Assembly: GCF_000307265.1 (NCBI RefSeq)
Contig: NZ_DF158901.1
Coordinates: forward strand, 64,647 to 128,646
DNA: 64,000 nt
Direction of reading: 5' to 3'
Source: Oscillibacter ruminantium GH1
Lineage (GTDB): Bacteria; Bacillota; Clostridia; Oscillospirales; Oscillospiraceae
Under the pieces are notes generated by a model that ran no database searches, was not told the origin of the DNA, and saw only the letters and a list, made by a program, of their open reading frames with translations. This document shows positions 1 to 8,154 of this stretch, piece after piece (the stretch's first letter is position 1; each line of letters starts with the position of its first letter). The translations under genes and the position numbers were made by a program.

Positions 1-113
1 CCCGCCAGAAAGGACAGGCGGACGATATTAAACAGGGCACTTTCCGCCGCGTCGTATTCGTGCCGGTCCAGAAAACTGCCGAAAGCTTTTTCAAATTCCT
101 CGCTGCTTTCCAT
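1..113 (-). CDS. Hypothetical protein, N-terminal part only
   Basis: Reading leftward from the ATG at 113, an open frame runs to the window edge (37 codons seen, starting MESSEEFEKAFGSFLD). It is rich in Glu and aromatic residues, and a phrase like EYDAAESALFNIVR is typical of short uncharacterised proteins in phages and conjugative elements of Clostridia. That family impression is from memory. It diverges from the small ribbon-helix-helix gene at 226, sharing an intergenic region with two inverted repeats. The end of the gene lies outside the window and I assign no function. Confidence 0.5.
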   Translation of the reverse strand, partial: MESSEEFEKAFGSFLDRHEYDAAESALFNIVRLSFLA

Positions 114-139
114 AAAACTCACCCGTGCTCATTAAATTA

Positions 140-187
140 TATGTACTCATTTTAAGTACATATATGAATAATAGTACATTTTGTACT
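140..187. promoter_or_regulatory. Two AGTACA-type inverted repeats in a divergent intergenic region
   Basis: TATGTACT at 140-147 faces AGTACATA at 155-162, and AGTACA at 173-178 faces TGTACT at 182-187. Four half-sites of the same motif lie in an AT-rich stretch between the partial left gene and the small RHH gene at 226. Ribbon-helix-helix proteins usually bind such repeated short half-sites, so autoregulation is a reasonable inference, untested. Confidence 0.5.
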
Positions 188-225
188 TAAAATCGAGTTA
201 TATTGATAAAAAAGGACGTGAGTAA

Positions 226-399
226 GTGGAGAAGGACAAGCATCTGGGGCTTCGGATCGATGCCGAAACTCACGGGAAGCTGCACTATATCGCCGCATAC
301 GAGGGGCGAAGCGAAAATAAGCAGGTGCTGTATCTCATTCAAAAGTGTATTCGTGAATTTGAAAAGGAGCACGGGCCTATCGACTGGAAACAGTCGTAA
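226..399 (+). CDS. Small Arc-like ribbon-helix-helix protein (copy 1)
   Basis: 57 residues from a GTG start; an in-frame TAA at 223-225 just upstream excludes any earlier start, and AAAGGA lies about 10 bases before the GTG. The protein begins VEKDKHLGLRIDAETHGKL and ends REFEKEHGPIDWKQS. A strand-forming segment (LGLRID) followed by two predicted helices fits the Arc/MetJ ribbon-helix-helix fold of small DNA-binding repressors. It is clearly related to the second small protein at 576: same spacing, the phrase YIAxYEGRxxN and the identical tail REFEKEHGPI. It probably acts as a dimeric repressor of its own region or of a mobile element. Confidence 0.65.
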   Translation: MEKDKHLGLRIDAETHGKLHYIAAYEGRSENKQVLYLIQKCIREFEKEHGPIDWKQS

Positions 400-542
400 T
401 GTCCGATGCAAGGGGAGGTCGCGGCTTATGCCGGGGCCTCTCATTTTATCCGAAAACACCTCATACGGCACCAAAAAATCCTTCTTTCGGTATTGCGTCA
501 TAAATTCGTCATTTTTCCACACAATCTTATCACGACGCTATA

Positions 543-563
543 TTGATGTCAATATGACGTCAA
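543..563. promoter_or_regulatory. Inverted repeat upstream of second RHH gene
   Basis: TTGATGTCA (543-551), a 3-base spacer, then TGACGTCAA (555-563): nine-base arms with one mismatch. It sits directly downstream of a possible -10 (TATATT, 538-543) and 13 bases before the ATG at 576, a position suited to an operator for the RHH protein encoded next. Both RHH genes are preceded by the same string TATATTGAT. Confidence 0.45.
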
Positions 564-575
564 GGGGATGGAAAG

Positions 576-755
576 ATGAACGACCATTTGCCGCGCTACA
601 CACTGCGGGTTTCAGAGGAACTGCTGGATAAACTGGGCTATATCGCGGAGTATGAGGGACGCACAAAAAACCGGGAGTTGGAACAAATGATTCTGAAACG
701 CATTCGCGAATTTGAGAAGGAGCACGGACCTATCAACCTGGAGCATCCCTGCTGA
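576..755 (+). CDS. Small Arc-like ribbon-helix-helix protein (copy 2)
   Basis: 59 residues from an ATG with GGGGATGGAAAG upstream. The sequence starts MNDHLPRYTLRVSEELLDKL, a textbook RHH beginning: a short beta strand (YTLRVS) then helix A, with helix B near residues 30-46. It shares YIAEYEGRTKN and REFEKEHGPI with the gene at 226, so the two are tandem paralogs. DNA binding as a dimer is inferred from the fold. A strong hairpin follows at 774-809, closing the unit. No toxin partner is visible beside either copy, so I do not call it an antitoxin. Confidence 0.7.
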   Translation: MNDHLPRYTLRVSEELLDKLGYIAEYEGRTKNRELEQMILKRIREFEKEHGPINLEHPC

Positions 756-773
756 ATTGCCGCGGGCGGACGC

Positions 774-809
774 GCACAGGGGCCGACGGATTTCCGTCGG
801 CCCCTGTGC
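774..809 (+). terminator. Long GC-rich hairpin after RHH gene
   Basis: Perfect 16-17 bp inverted repeat (GCACAGGGGCCGACGGA with its complement, loop of 2-4 bases) 18 bases after the stop codon. There is no clear T run after it, so it may act as a weak terminator or as an mRNA 3' stabiliser. Confidence 0.55.
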
Positions 810-985
810 GGCATAAAAGCCTGCACGACAAGCAGTTGCAGGCATTCTATTTGATTCGATGCTGGCTTGGCCCCCTCAAACTCCCCGGCGTATTTTGATA
901 CAAACCGGTTTTAAAAAGAGGTTTATCGACAAACTGAGGAGAGGGCGTATGCCCGCCCTTTTTAATAGGACGTGAATACCGCGTT

Positions 986-1492
986 TCAATAGCTGCTGAT
1001 GTCCAGAGACGGGTCGTCCTCCCCCTTTTCAATGGACGCGATGGCCAGATCATATCCCCGGCCCTCGCCCAGATCGACATGGACCGTCTCTCCGGCCCGA
1101 TGGCCCAAAACGGCCTTGGCCACCGGAGATTCCTTGCTGACAAGGCCCTTCAACGCGTCCTGACGCAGGGTGGTGACGATGCGGATGGTTTGGGGCGTTT
1201 TCGTGGGCGCGGGGACGATCACCACCGTGTCGAACAGACCCACGCAGTCCGCCTCGGCGGACTTTGGCTGGATGACCTTGGCCGTACGGACCATCTGCTG
1301 GAGATAGCGGATGCGGCTGTCGTTACGGTTTTTGTCCCGCTTTGCGCACTTGTACTCGAAGTTCTCGCTGAGGTCGCCAAAGCCCCGGGCAATCTGCACA
1401 TCCTCAATCAGCTTTGGGCGCAGCACCGTGATGCGATGGGCAATCTCGTCCTTCATTTTTTGGATATCCACTTCCGTCAGTTCGTCGTACAC
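986..1492 (-). CDS. greA: GreA/GreB-family transcription elongation factor
   Basis: 168 residues, GTG start. The N-terminal half is a predicted antiparallel coiled coil carrying GDLSEN at residues 39-44, the acidic tip motif (Asp/Glu) by which Gre factors enter the RNA polymerase secondary channel and stimulate cleavage of backtracked RNA. The C-terminal half is the FKBP-like Gre domain, containing KGLVSKESPVAKAVLGHRAG. It lies 18 bases after an EamA transporter gene and ends the minus-strand run that begins with pyrC, though the hairpin at 2528-2559 may split that run. It may be a second Gre paralog rather than the housekeeping greA; the sequence alone does not decide. Confidence 0.85.
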   Translation of the reverse strand: MYDELTEVDIQKMKDEIAHRITVLRPKLIEDVQIARGFGDLSENFEYKCAKRDKNRNDSRIRYLQQMVRTAKVIQPKSAEADCVGLFDTVVIVPAPTKTPQTIRIVTTLRQDALKGLVSKESPVAKAVLGHRAGETVHVDLGEGRGYDLAIASIEKGEDDPSLDISSY

Positions 1493-1510
1493 AAAAAAGC
1501 CCCTTTCCCG

Positions 1511-2467
1511 TTAACTTTCTGAATCCTCCCGTGCCAGAAGGAAAATTGTAATAAGAATCAGTCCAAAACCAATCAGATCCGCCAGCGAAAACGCCGTGTG
1601 GAGCCACAGGGCGGAGCACACCGTGGCGGATACCGGTTCGGTTGCCGCCAACATGGAGGATTTCACAGGGCCTACGTCTGCGATTCCCTGCATGAACAGC
1701 GGAAAGGCCACAATCGACCCTAAAATTACCGCGCCGCCCACCGCAAGCCAGCCCTTCCAAGAGAGGCTGATGGAAAAAGTCCAGCTTTGGCTGGCCAAAT
1801 TGATAAACACACCGCCGATCAGCATTCCCACGCCGGTGACCAGCTCCTTGCCCCATGTTTGGACGAGCTGCCGGGGCAAAAGCGTATAGACCGTCACAGC
1901 CACGGCGGTGAGCAGACCCCAGAAAAGGCCCTGCGGAGAGATGGACATGTGACGCAGGTCGCCGCCGGTAGCCAGAATGAAGGTTCCCGCCAGCGCCAGC
2001 ACCAGCGCAATGGTCTGAACCCGGTCGGGCAGTTTGCGGGCGTGAATGCAGGTAATGAGCATGATGAAGATGAGGTTCAGGTTTTGCAGGACGGTGGTGG
2101 TCCCGGCGTTGGTATAGCCAATGGAAGTGAGATACGCAAACTGACACAGCAGCAGACCGAACAGGCCGAACAGAACCAGCTTTCCAAAATCACGGGGCTG
2201 GCGGACCAAGGCCAGCAGGCTTCGTCCGTGCTTGGGCAGGGCCAGCAGCGTTAACACGATGCCGCCAACCAGCATCCGCACGCAGACAAGCCAAACAGGG
2301 GCAATGCCGCAGGAGTCGAACAGATATTGCCCGCAGGCGCCGGAAACGCCCCAGCAGACGCCGCCGACCGTGGTGCATACAATGCCCCGAAGACTGCGGC
2401 TTTTTTCACGGACGGCGCTTGCTTCGCTGATTTCACTTATTTCACTGATCTCATTTTTCTCGCTCAT
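1511..2467 (-). CDS. EamA/DMT-superfamily permease
   Basis: 318 residues with about ten predicted membrane helices in two homologous halves, the 5+5 arrangement of drug/metabolite transporters of the EamA family. Segments such as LGSIVAFPLFMQGIADVGP and SMLAATEPVSATVCSALWL are the conserved second-half EamA motifs, with a proline and glutamate in the membrane. The cytoplasmic N-terminus has a low-complexity EISEISEISEA repeat. The substrate is unknown; relatives export amino acids, nucleosides or drugs. A related EamA gene lies immediately upstream at 2587-3633, separated by a hairpin. Confidence 0.8.
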   Translation of the reverse strand: MSEKNEISEISEISEASAVREKSRSLRGIVCTTVGGVCWGVSGACGQYLFDSCGIAPVWLVCVRMLVGGIVLTLLALPKHGRSLLALVRQPRDFGKLVLFGLFGLLLCQFAYLTSIGYTNAGTTTVLQNLNLIFIMLITCIHARKLPDRVQTIALVLALAGTFILATGGDLRHMSISPQGLFWGLLTAVAVTVYTLLPRQLVQTWGKELVTGVGMLIGGVFINLASQSWTFSISLSWKGWLAVGGAVILGSIVAFPLFMQGIADVGPVKSSMLAATEPVSATVCSALWLHTAFSLADLIGFGLILITIFLLAREDSES

Positions 2468-2527
2468 GGGACTCTCTCTTTCAATCGTTGGTATTTCCCG
2501 GCGTGATGGCGCCGGACAGGGTGAAAG

Positions 2528-2559
2528 CTAGGCCCTTCGCCAAAGAGCGAAGGGCCTAG
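2528..2559 (-). terminator. Hairpin between the two EamA genes
   Basis: 13 bp perfect stem (CTAGGCCCTTCGC and its complement) with a six-base loop CAAAGA. It follows the stop of the upstream EamA gene on the minus strand. The T run on that side is weak (CTTTC), so it probably only partly terminates the long pyr transcript. Confidence 0.55.
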
Positions 2560-2586
2560 CGGTGTATTCGATTCTAACCTATTTTT

Positions 2587-3633
2587 TCACGGATTGCAAG
2601 GCCCATCCTCGGGAAGCAGGCTTTCGGCAGCCACGCAGGCCACAATGAGGACTGCGCCCACAAGCCCCGGGGTGCTGAGGCGCTCTCCCAGCATAAAAAA
2701 GGAGAACAGCGCGGTCATCACCGGGCAGAGGCACTGGACCAAGGCCACCGTCCGGGCGGACACGGCCGTGAGTGCCGCGTTTTGCAGCAAAAAGCCGCCA
2801 ATCGTGCATGTCACAGCCAAATAGACAATGACAGCCCAGACCTGAGGCGTGGCGGTGGAAAGGCAGGACCAGCCGCCGTCCACAAACAGGGCAAAGATCA
2901 CGCTCAGAACTGCCGCCGCCAAGGTCTGGACGGTGGAGAGCGTCAGTGCGTCCATGCGGGCCAGCGATTCCTGCCCCAAAACCAAAGACCCCGCCAGCAA
3001 AAGCGCTGTTAGCAGCGCCAGCACCTCACCGATGCCAAAGCCGGTCAGTCCGCCCAGCCCGCAGAGAAGATACAGTCCCACCACCACGAGAATTTGAATG
3101 GGGATGTGCTTCCGAGAGTATTTCCGGCGGAACAGAACCAAAACCAGCAGGGGCGTCATCACGGTGGAAAGAGAGCGCAAAAACGCCGTGCTTGTGGCTG
3201 CGCTGAATTGGAGGGCAACATTGCCGGTCAAATGGGCGACGGCGATGCACAGCGCGGGACCAATCCAGTCCCGGATGCGGCAGTTCCGCATCCCTGCCAC
3301 AATCCGCTTTCCGCCGAAGAGGAATAAAAGTGCCAGCGCCAGCAGATACCGCACGGACAGCAGCGCGTATACCGGCGTCACGGAAAGGGCGTCCTTGGTG
3401 ATGGGGTCGCCGAACCCATAAATCACGCTTTGCAGCAAAATGAGCACAATGGCCAGCCGGGGAGTCAAGGAGCGGGAAGCGGAGGCTTCCTCCGGCGGGA
3501 CCGAAGCGGAGAGATCAACCGGCGCGAAATCTTCCACCGGGACGGCGGCTGCTCCGGCTCCCGGCCTGTCCGGGACGGCGGGATCAAGTTCCGGCGCGAT
3601 TTCGGCCGATGCGGATTGGAACTGCTGATTCAT
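2587..3633 (-). CDS. EamA/DMT-superfamily permease
   Basis: 348 residues counted from the second ATG (MNQQFQSASAEIAPELD), which has AAAAAGGAG about nine bases upstream; the ATG two codons earlier sits too close to that site. After about 60 hydrophilic, Ala/Pro/Glu-rich residues come some ten membrane helices in two EamA repeats, including GLVGAVLIVACVAAESLLP at the end. Exporter of an unidentified small metabolite. It begins 44 bases after pyrI, so it is probably cotranscribed with the pyrimidine genes; a link to pyrimidine precursors is conceivable but only inferred from position. Confidence 0.8.
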   Translation of the reverse strand: MNQQFQSASAEIAPELDPAVPDRPGAGAAAVPVEDFAPVDLSASVPPEEASASRSLTPRLAIVLILLQSVIYGFGDPITKDALSVTPVYALLSVRYLLALALLFLFGGKRIVAGMRNCRIRDWIGPALCIAVAHLTGNVALQFSAATSTAFLRSLSTVMTPLLVLVLFRRKYSRKHIPIQILVVVGLYLLCGLGGLTGFGIGEVLALLTALLLAGSLVLGQESLARMDALTLSTVQTLAAAVLSVIFALFVDGGWSCLSTATPQVWAVIVYLAVTCTIGGFLLQNAALTAVSARTVALVQCLCPVMTALFSFFMLGERLSTPGLVGAVLIVACVAAESLLPEDGPCNP

Positions 3634-3677
3634 GAGCATGCGCTCCTTTTTCCGGCGCGGCCCTGCCGCACGCAGTT

Positions 3678-4103
3678 TTAGATTTTCCGCTTTTTCTCCG
3701 CATCACAGTAAGCACAGCGATAGGTGTGCTTTTCCGGGTCGCTCAATAAAAAGATGGCGTCCAGCTGGGGTTCCACCGCCGTGATGCACCGGGGGTTCTT
3801 ACAATGGATGATATTCACCAGCTTGAGAGGAAGTTCCAGATGCTTCTTTTCCACCCGGGCTCCGTTTCGGATGACGTTCACGGTGATGTCCGGGTCCACG
3901 TAGCCCAGCACGTCCAGATCCACTTCCATAGGAGAGTCGATCTTGATGATGTCCTTTTTGCCCATCCGCCCGCTGCGGACGTTTTTGATGATGGCAACGG
4001 AGCAGTCCAGCTGATCCAGATGCAGATATTTATAGATGTCCATGGACTTTCCGGCCTTGATGTGGTCGAGAACCACACCGTCCTGAATGCTATCAATATT
4101 CAT
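3678..4103 (-). CDS. pyrI: Aspartate carbamoyltransferase regulatory subunit
   Basis: 141 residues. PyrI binds CTP/ATP and a structural zinc and pairs with catalytic PyrB trimers to make allosteric ATCase. The N-terminal allosteric domain is followed by a zinc domain with four cysteines in the typical pattern (HCKNPRC then YRCAYC). It starts 12 bases after pyrB, as expected for an enzyme assembled from both subunits. The presence of PyrI suggests feedback control of this pathway by CTP at the protein level. Confidence 0.95.
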   Translation of the reverse strand: MNIDSIQDGVVLDHIKAGKSMDIYKYLHLDQLDCSVAIIKNVRSGRMGKKDIIKIDSPMEVDLDVLGYVDPDITVNVIRNGARVEKKHLELPLKLVNIIHCKNPRCITAVEPQLDAIFLLSDPEKHTYRCAYCDAEKKRKI

Positions 4104-4115
4104 GGCGTTCCTCCT

Positions 4116-5042
4116 TTACTCCGCCCGCAGGCCCAGCAGCAGCATAATCAGGGCCATGCGGATATATTTGCCGTTTTTCACCTGTCTGAAGTAGCAGGCC
4201 CGGGGATCGTTGTCCACCGCCACGGTGATCTCGTTCACACGGGGCAGAGGGTGCAGAATGCACAGATCCTCTTTTGCGGGGATCAGCTTTTCCGGGTCCA
4301 GAACATAGGTGTCTTTCAGCCGGACGTAATCGGCCTCGTTGAAAAACCGCTCCTTCTGGACGCGGGTCATATACAGAATGTCAAGACGGGGAATCGCGTC
4401 TTCCAGAGAGTCCGTCTCCTGGTAGGCGAGATGGTTCTTCTCCAGCACGCTTTCCTTCAGGTATTGCGGCAGTTTCAGCTCCTCCGGGGAGATAAACACG
4501 AAGTTGATGCCCGTCCGGCGGCTCAGGGCGTTCACCAGAGAGTGAACCGTCCGGCCAAACTTCAGGTCGCCGCAGAAGCCGATGGTGAAATCGTCCAGCC
4601 GTCCCTTTTCCCGATGGATGGTCAAAAGGTCCGTCAGCGTCTGGGTGGGGTGGTTGTGCCCGCCGTCTCCGGCGTTGATAATGGGCACTTCGCTGCGCTG
4701 GGCAGCGGCGAACGGTGCGCCCTCTTTGGGGTGGCGCATGGCGATGATGTCGGCATAGCAGCTGACGGTGCGGACAGTGTCCACCACGGTTTCGCCCTTG
4801 GCGGTGGAAGAGGACGCGGCCTCGGAAAAGCCCAGAACACCGCCGCCCAGCGCCAGCATGGCGGATTCAAAGCTGAGGCGGGTGCGGGTGGAAGGCTCAA
4901 AAAACAGCGTTGCCAGCTGCTTGTGGGCGCAGGCACTCTGATACTTCGCGGGGTTTGCAATCATGTCCTCCGCCGTGTCGATCAGCCCGTCGATCTCGGC
5001 GAGGGTCAGGTCGGTGATGTCGATGAGATTACGATTTGACAT
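4116..5042 (-). CDS. pyrB: Aspartate carbamoyltransferase catalytic subunit
   Basis: 308 residues, the usual length. It condenses carbamoyl phosphate with aspartate, the first committed step of UMP synthesis. The carbamoyl-phosphate loop FEPSTRTR spans residues 48-55, and the HPLPR motif that binds substrate lies near residue 265. It is followed at 12 bases by pyrI and preceded by pyrE at 35 bases, all on the minus strand. Confidence 0.97.
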   Translation of the reverse strand: MSNRNLIDITDLTLAEIDGLIDTAEDMIANPAKYQSACAHKQLATLFFEPSTRTRLSFESAMLALGGGVLGFSEAASSSTAKGETVVDTVRTVSCYADIIAMRHPKEGAPFAAAQRSEVPIINAGDGGHNHPTQTLTDLLTIHREKGRLDDFTIGFCGDLKFGRTVHSLVNALSRRTGINFVFISPEELKLPQYLKESVLEKNHLAYQETDSLEDAIPRLDILYMTRVQKERFFNEADYVRLKDTYVLDPEKLIPAKEDLCILHPLPRVNEITVAVDNDPRACYFRQVKNGKYIRMALIMLLLGLRAE

Positions 5043-5077
5043 AGAAGTTCTCCCTTCGTGCGTTCCGGTGAATGGGT

Positions 5078-5716
5078 TCAGCCCCGTGCCCAGCTCTCGT
5101 CGCTGGGATTGGCGCGGAATTTTTTCAGGCGCTGAATATCCTCGGTCTTAATTTTACCCTCCTCGGCGGCAACCTGGCACACTGCGTCGAAATTACTCAG
5201 ACTGAAATTGACCACGTTCGCCGCGGCCAGCCGGTCAAGGCCCTTTTGGAGCCCGTAGGTAAAGATGGAGGCCACGCCCAGCACCTGTGCCCCGGCTTCG
5301 CGCAAAACGTCCACGGTTTCAATGCAGCTGCCCGCAGTGGAGATCAAATCCTCCACTACCACGACCTTCTGCCCCTTTTCCAGCCGACCTTCGATCTGGT
5401 TGCCCCGGCCGTGATCCTTGTGCCCGGAGCGGACATAGCCCATGGGAAGGTCCATCAGATGGCCAACGATGGCGGCGTGGGCGATGCCGGCGGTGGAGGT
5501 GCCCATCAGAACTTCCACGTCGGGAAAGTGCTGACGAATCAGGCCCACCAGCCCGGTTTCCACCGCCGTGCGGACGGTGGGAGCGGTGAGGGTCAGGCGG
5601 TTGTCGCAGTAAATCGGGCTGTGGATGCCGCTGGCCCAGGTAAAGGGGTCATCCGGGCGCAGAAATACCGCGCCGATGGACAAAAGGTCGTGGGCAATCT
5701 CGCGTTCGATGCTCAT
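5078..5716 (-). CDS. pyrE: Orotate phosphoribosyltransferase
   Basis: 212 residues from ATG at 5716 ([12 protein letters not shown]), placed ten bases after AAAGGAG; an upstream TTG abuts the Shine-Dalgarno and is rejected. It transfers phosphoribosyl from PRPP to orotate, giving OMP. The PRPP-binding motif [13 protein letters not shown] lies at residues 118-130, and the flexible-loop region [13 protein letters not shown] precedes it. There is a 94-base gap from pyrF that shows no clear internal promoter. Confidence 0.96.
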   Translation of the reverse strand: MSIEREIAHDLLSIGAVFLRPDDPFTWASGIHSPIYCDNRLTLTAPTVRTAVETGLVGLIRQHFPDVEVLMGTSTAGIAHAAIVGHLMDLPMGYVRSGHKDHGRGNQIEGRLEKGQKVVVVEDLISTAGSCIETVDVLREAGAQVLGVASIFTYGLQKGLDRLAAANVVNFSLSNFDAVCQVAAEEGKIKTEDIQRLKKFRANPSDESWARG

Positions 5717-5810
5717 ATCGTTCAATCTCCTTTGATTTTAATAACAAACTGAGTTGCGGACAAGAGGTGTATAGGGTCCCCACAAAAGGGCTGCGGGAAG
5801 TGGCGGAAAA

Positions 5811-6512
5811 TTAACCGAGAAAATCCTGAACCGCCCGCCGGTAGGCGGCGACGGGGTCCTCTGCCTGTGTGATGGGCCGACCCATCACCAGATAATCACA
5901 GCCGGATTTTCCAGCCAATTCGGGGGTCATGATGCGCTTTTGATCTCCGGCGGCGGAGTCCGCGAAGCGGATGCCGGGGGTGACGGTGACAAACTTCTCG
6001 CCGCAGACGGACTTGACCCCCGCCGCCTCCAGCGGGGAGCAGACCACGCCGTCAAGACCGGAAGCGGCGGCGTTTTTCGCATAAGTCATCACGGTTTCGG
6101 CCATGGGTGTGTCGATCAGCAGCTCGTTTTTCAGCGCCGCGTCGTTGGTGGAGGTCAGCTGGGTAACGGCGATCAGCAGCGGGCGGGAGCCGTCCGGACG
6201 GGTGAGCCCCTCCAGCGCGGCGCGCATCATTTCCGACGCGCCCGCGGCGTGGAGATTCACCATGTCCACGTCCAGCCGGGAGAGGGAGGCCATGGCCCGC
6301 TTCACGGTGTTGGGAATGTCATGCAGCTTCAAATCCAGAAAAATTCTGTGGCCCCGAGCCTTGATGGCCCGGACCATGTCCGGTCCCTCGGCGTAGAAAA
6401 GCTCCATGCCGATTTTTACATAGGGCTTTTCCCCGGCGGGAAAATGGTCCAAAAATTGAAGAGTTTCCGCCCCCGTGGGGAAGTCCAGAGCAATGATGAC
6501 GTCCTGATTCAT
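5811..6512 (-). CDS. pyrF: Orotidine 5'-phosphate decarboxylase
   Basis: 233 residues, a TIM barrel of normal length. It decarboxylates OMP to UMP. The catalytic signature [11 protein letters not shown] begins at Asp60, giving the Asp-Lys-Asp array D60/K62/D65. The C-terminal phosphate site ([11 protein letters not shown]) is present. The start overlaps the end of pyrD by four bases, so the two are translationally coupled. Confidence 0.97.
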   Translation of the reverse strand: MNQDVIIALDFPTGAETLQFLDHFPAGEKPYVKIGMELFYAEGPDMVRAIKARGHRIFLDLKLHDIPNTVKRAMASLSRLDVDMVNLHAAGASEMMRAALEGLTRPDGSRPLLIAVTQLTSTNDAALKNELLIDTPMAETVMTYAKNAAASGLDGVVCSPLEAAGVKSVCGEKFVTVTPGIRFADSAAGDQKRIMTPELAGKSGCDYLVMGRPITQAEDPVAAYRRAVQDFLG

Positions 6513-7423
6513 GCGTGCGCTCCTCCAGTCAGTTGAGAAATTTCGGTTACGCCCAGCCGCTCACAGACGGCGGGCAGTTTTTCGATAATGGTTTTGCAGG
6601 CGGCGGGGTTTTTCAGGTTTGCCGCCCCGATCTCCACGGCGCTGGCTCCCGCCAGCATCATTTCGCATACGTCCTCGGCGGAACTGATGCCGCCGCAGCC
6701 GATGATGGGCAGCTTCACCGCTTCGTACACGTCCCACACCATCCGCAGCGCCACCGGGAATACAGCGGGGCCGGACAGGCCCCCGGTCCGGTTGGCCAGC
6801 AGAGGGCGCTTGGTCTTCAAATCAATGCGCATACCCAGCAGTGTGTTGATGAGGCAGAGGCCGTCCGCCCCCGCGTCCGCGCAGGCTTTGGCAATTTCCG
6901 CGATGTCCGTCACATTGGGACTGAGCTTGAGAAAGACGGGCTTTTTTGTGGCGGCCTTGACCGCCGCCGTTACCTCCGCCGCGCTTTTGGAATCGGAGCC
7001 AAAGTTCTTGCCGCCGCAGTGGACGTTGGGACAGGAGATATTCACTTCGATGATGCCCACCTGCGGGCAGGCGTCCAGTTTACGGCAGTTCTCGGCGTAT
7101 TCCTCCACGGTGTTTCCGCCAATGTTGGCGATCACCGGGCCGTGAAAAAGCTTGGCGATGTTGGGCAGTTCTTCGGCAATCACAGCGTCGATGCCCGGAT
7201 TTTGCAGACCCACCGCGTTCAGCATTCCGCAGGCAGTCTCCGCGATGCGGGGCTGGGGATTGCCGAACCGGGCCTGCGCGGTGGTTCCTTTAAAGGAAAA
7301 GCTGCCGAGGATGTCAAGGTCATAGACCTCCGCAAACTCCCGCCCGTATCCAAACGCGCCGGAGGCGGGGATAACGGGGTTCTTCAGCGCCACGCCCGCT
7401 AAGGTCACACCAAGGTTCACCAT
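6509..7423 (-). CDS. pyrD: Dihydroorotate dehydrogenase, NAD-type catalytic subunit (class 1B)
   Basis: 304 residues. An FMN enzyme oxidising dihydroorotate to orotate. The active-site loop [11 protein letters not shown] puts the catalytic cysteine at about residue 131, characteristic of class 1 enzymes, and the adjacent pyrK identifies it as the 1B heterotetramer that passes electrons to NAD+. FMN phosphate-binding segments ([18 protein letters not shown]) are at the C-terminus. It overlaps pyrK at its start and pyrF at its end. Confidence 0.96.
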   Translation of the reverse strand: MVNLGVTLAGVALKNPVIPASGAFGYGREFAEVYDLDILGSFSFKGTTAQARFGNPQPRIAETACGMLNAVGLQNPGIDAVIAEELPNIAKLFHGPVIANIGGNTVEEYAENCRKLDACPQVGIIEVNISCPNVHCGGKNFGSDSKSAAEVTAAVKAATKKPVFLKLSPNVTDIAEIAKACADAGADGLCLINTLLGMRIDLKTKRPLLANRTGGLSGPAVFPVALRMVWDVYEAVKLPIIGCGGISSAEDVCEMMLAGASAVEIGAANLKNPAACKTIIEKLPAVCERLGVTEISQLTGGAHA

Positions 7424-8154
7424 ACGATCTCCTCCTTTTGGAACACCGGTCCGTCCTTACAGACCCGGCGGGGGCCGCCCGTTGTCTGAATTGTGCAGCC
7501 CACGCACGCGCCAAAGCCGCAGGCCATCCGGGCCTCAAAGCTATACTGCCCGCTTTTCAGCTGGGGAAGTGCGTGGACGGCTTTCAGCATGGGTGTGGGA
7601 CCGCAGACGAAGGCGGCGGTGCACGCCGGGGAGGCTTTTACCAAATCGGTCACAAAGCCCTTTGTGCCGAGACTCCCGTCCTCCGTGGCAATAAAAAGGT
7701 GACAGCCAAGACGGGCGAATTCCTCCAGATAAAATGCGTCTGCCGCCGTGCGAAAGCCCAGCGCCACCGTAGGGGTAACACCCACCTCCCGCATCCGCCC
7801 GGCAAGGCCGAACAGCGGGGCTGCACCCACGCCGCCGCCAATCAGGATGGGGTTTTCCGGGCAGTCGGTCAAGTCAAACCCGCTGCCAAGGCCGGAAAGG
7901 GTGTCCAGTTCCGTGCCGGGGACGGAACGAACCAGCTCCCGTGTTCCTTCGCCCACCACCCGGACGATTAAGAGGAGCGCGTCTTCCGTCCAGTTGGCGA
8001 TGCTGATGGGGCGGCGGAGAAATCTGCCGGGCAGTTCTACGTTGACAAACTGCCCCGGCGCGGTGATGGCGGAGACGTCGCCGGAGAGCACCAGCTCATA
8101 GGTGTCCGCCGTCAGCTGGCGGGCATGTTCCAGAGTAAAGAGAGATTGTTTCAT
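7417..8154 (-). CDS. pyrK: Dihydroorotate dehydrogenase electron-transfer subunit
   Basis: 245 residues. A FAD and [2Fe-2S] protein of the ferredoxin-NADP reductase family that moves electrons from PyrD FMN to NAD+. The FAD motif RRPISIAN is near residue 48, an NAD-binding GGGVGAAPL is near residue 108, and the C-terminal cysteine cluster (ACGFGACVGC, then VCKDGPVF) ligates the iron-sulfur centre. It overlaps pyrC by four bases and pyrD by seven. Confidence 0.95.
   Translation of the reverse strand: MKQSLFTLEHARQLTADTYELVLSGDVSAITAPGQFVNVELPGRFLRRPISIANWTEDALLLIVRVVGEGTRELVRSVPGTELDTLSGLGSGFDLTDCPENPILIGGGVGAAPLFGLAGRMREVGVTPTVALGFRTAADAFYLEEFARLGCHLFIATEDGSLGTKGFVTDLVKASPACTAAFVCGPTPMLKAVHALPQLKSGQYSFEARMACGFGACVGCTIQTTGGPRRVCKDGPVFQKEEIVW

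Noticed and set aside
187..631. Longer frames on both strands (187-522 minus, 203-631 plus) over the first RHH region
   Set aside because: They overlap the two RHH genes out of frame, whose paralogy proves the coding frame; the longer frames show no similarity to anything.
941..965. GGGCG/CGCCC stem followed by TTTTT on the plus strand before greA
   Set aside because: Only six base pairs and no plus-strand gene needing it, since the RHH gene already ends at a far stronger hairpin; kept out as coincidental.
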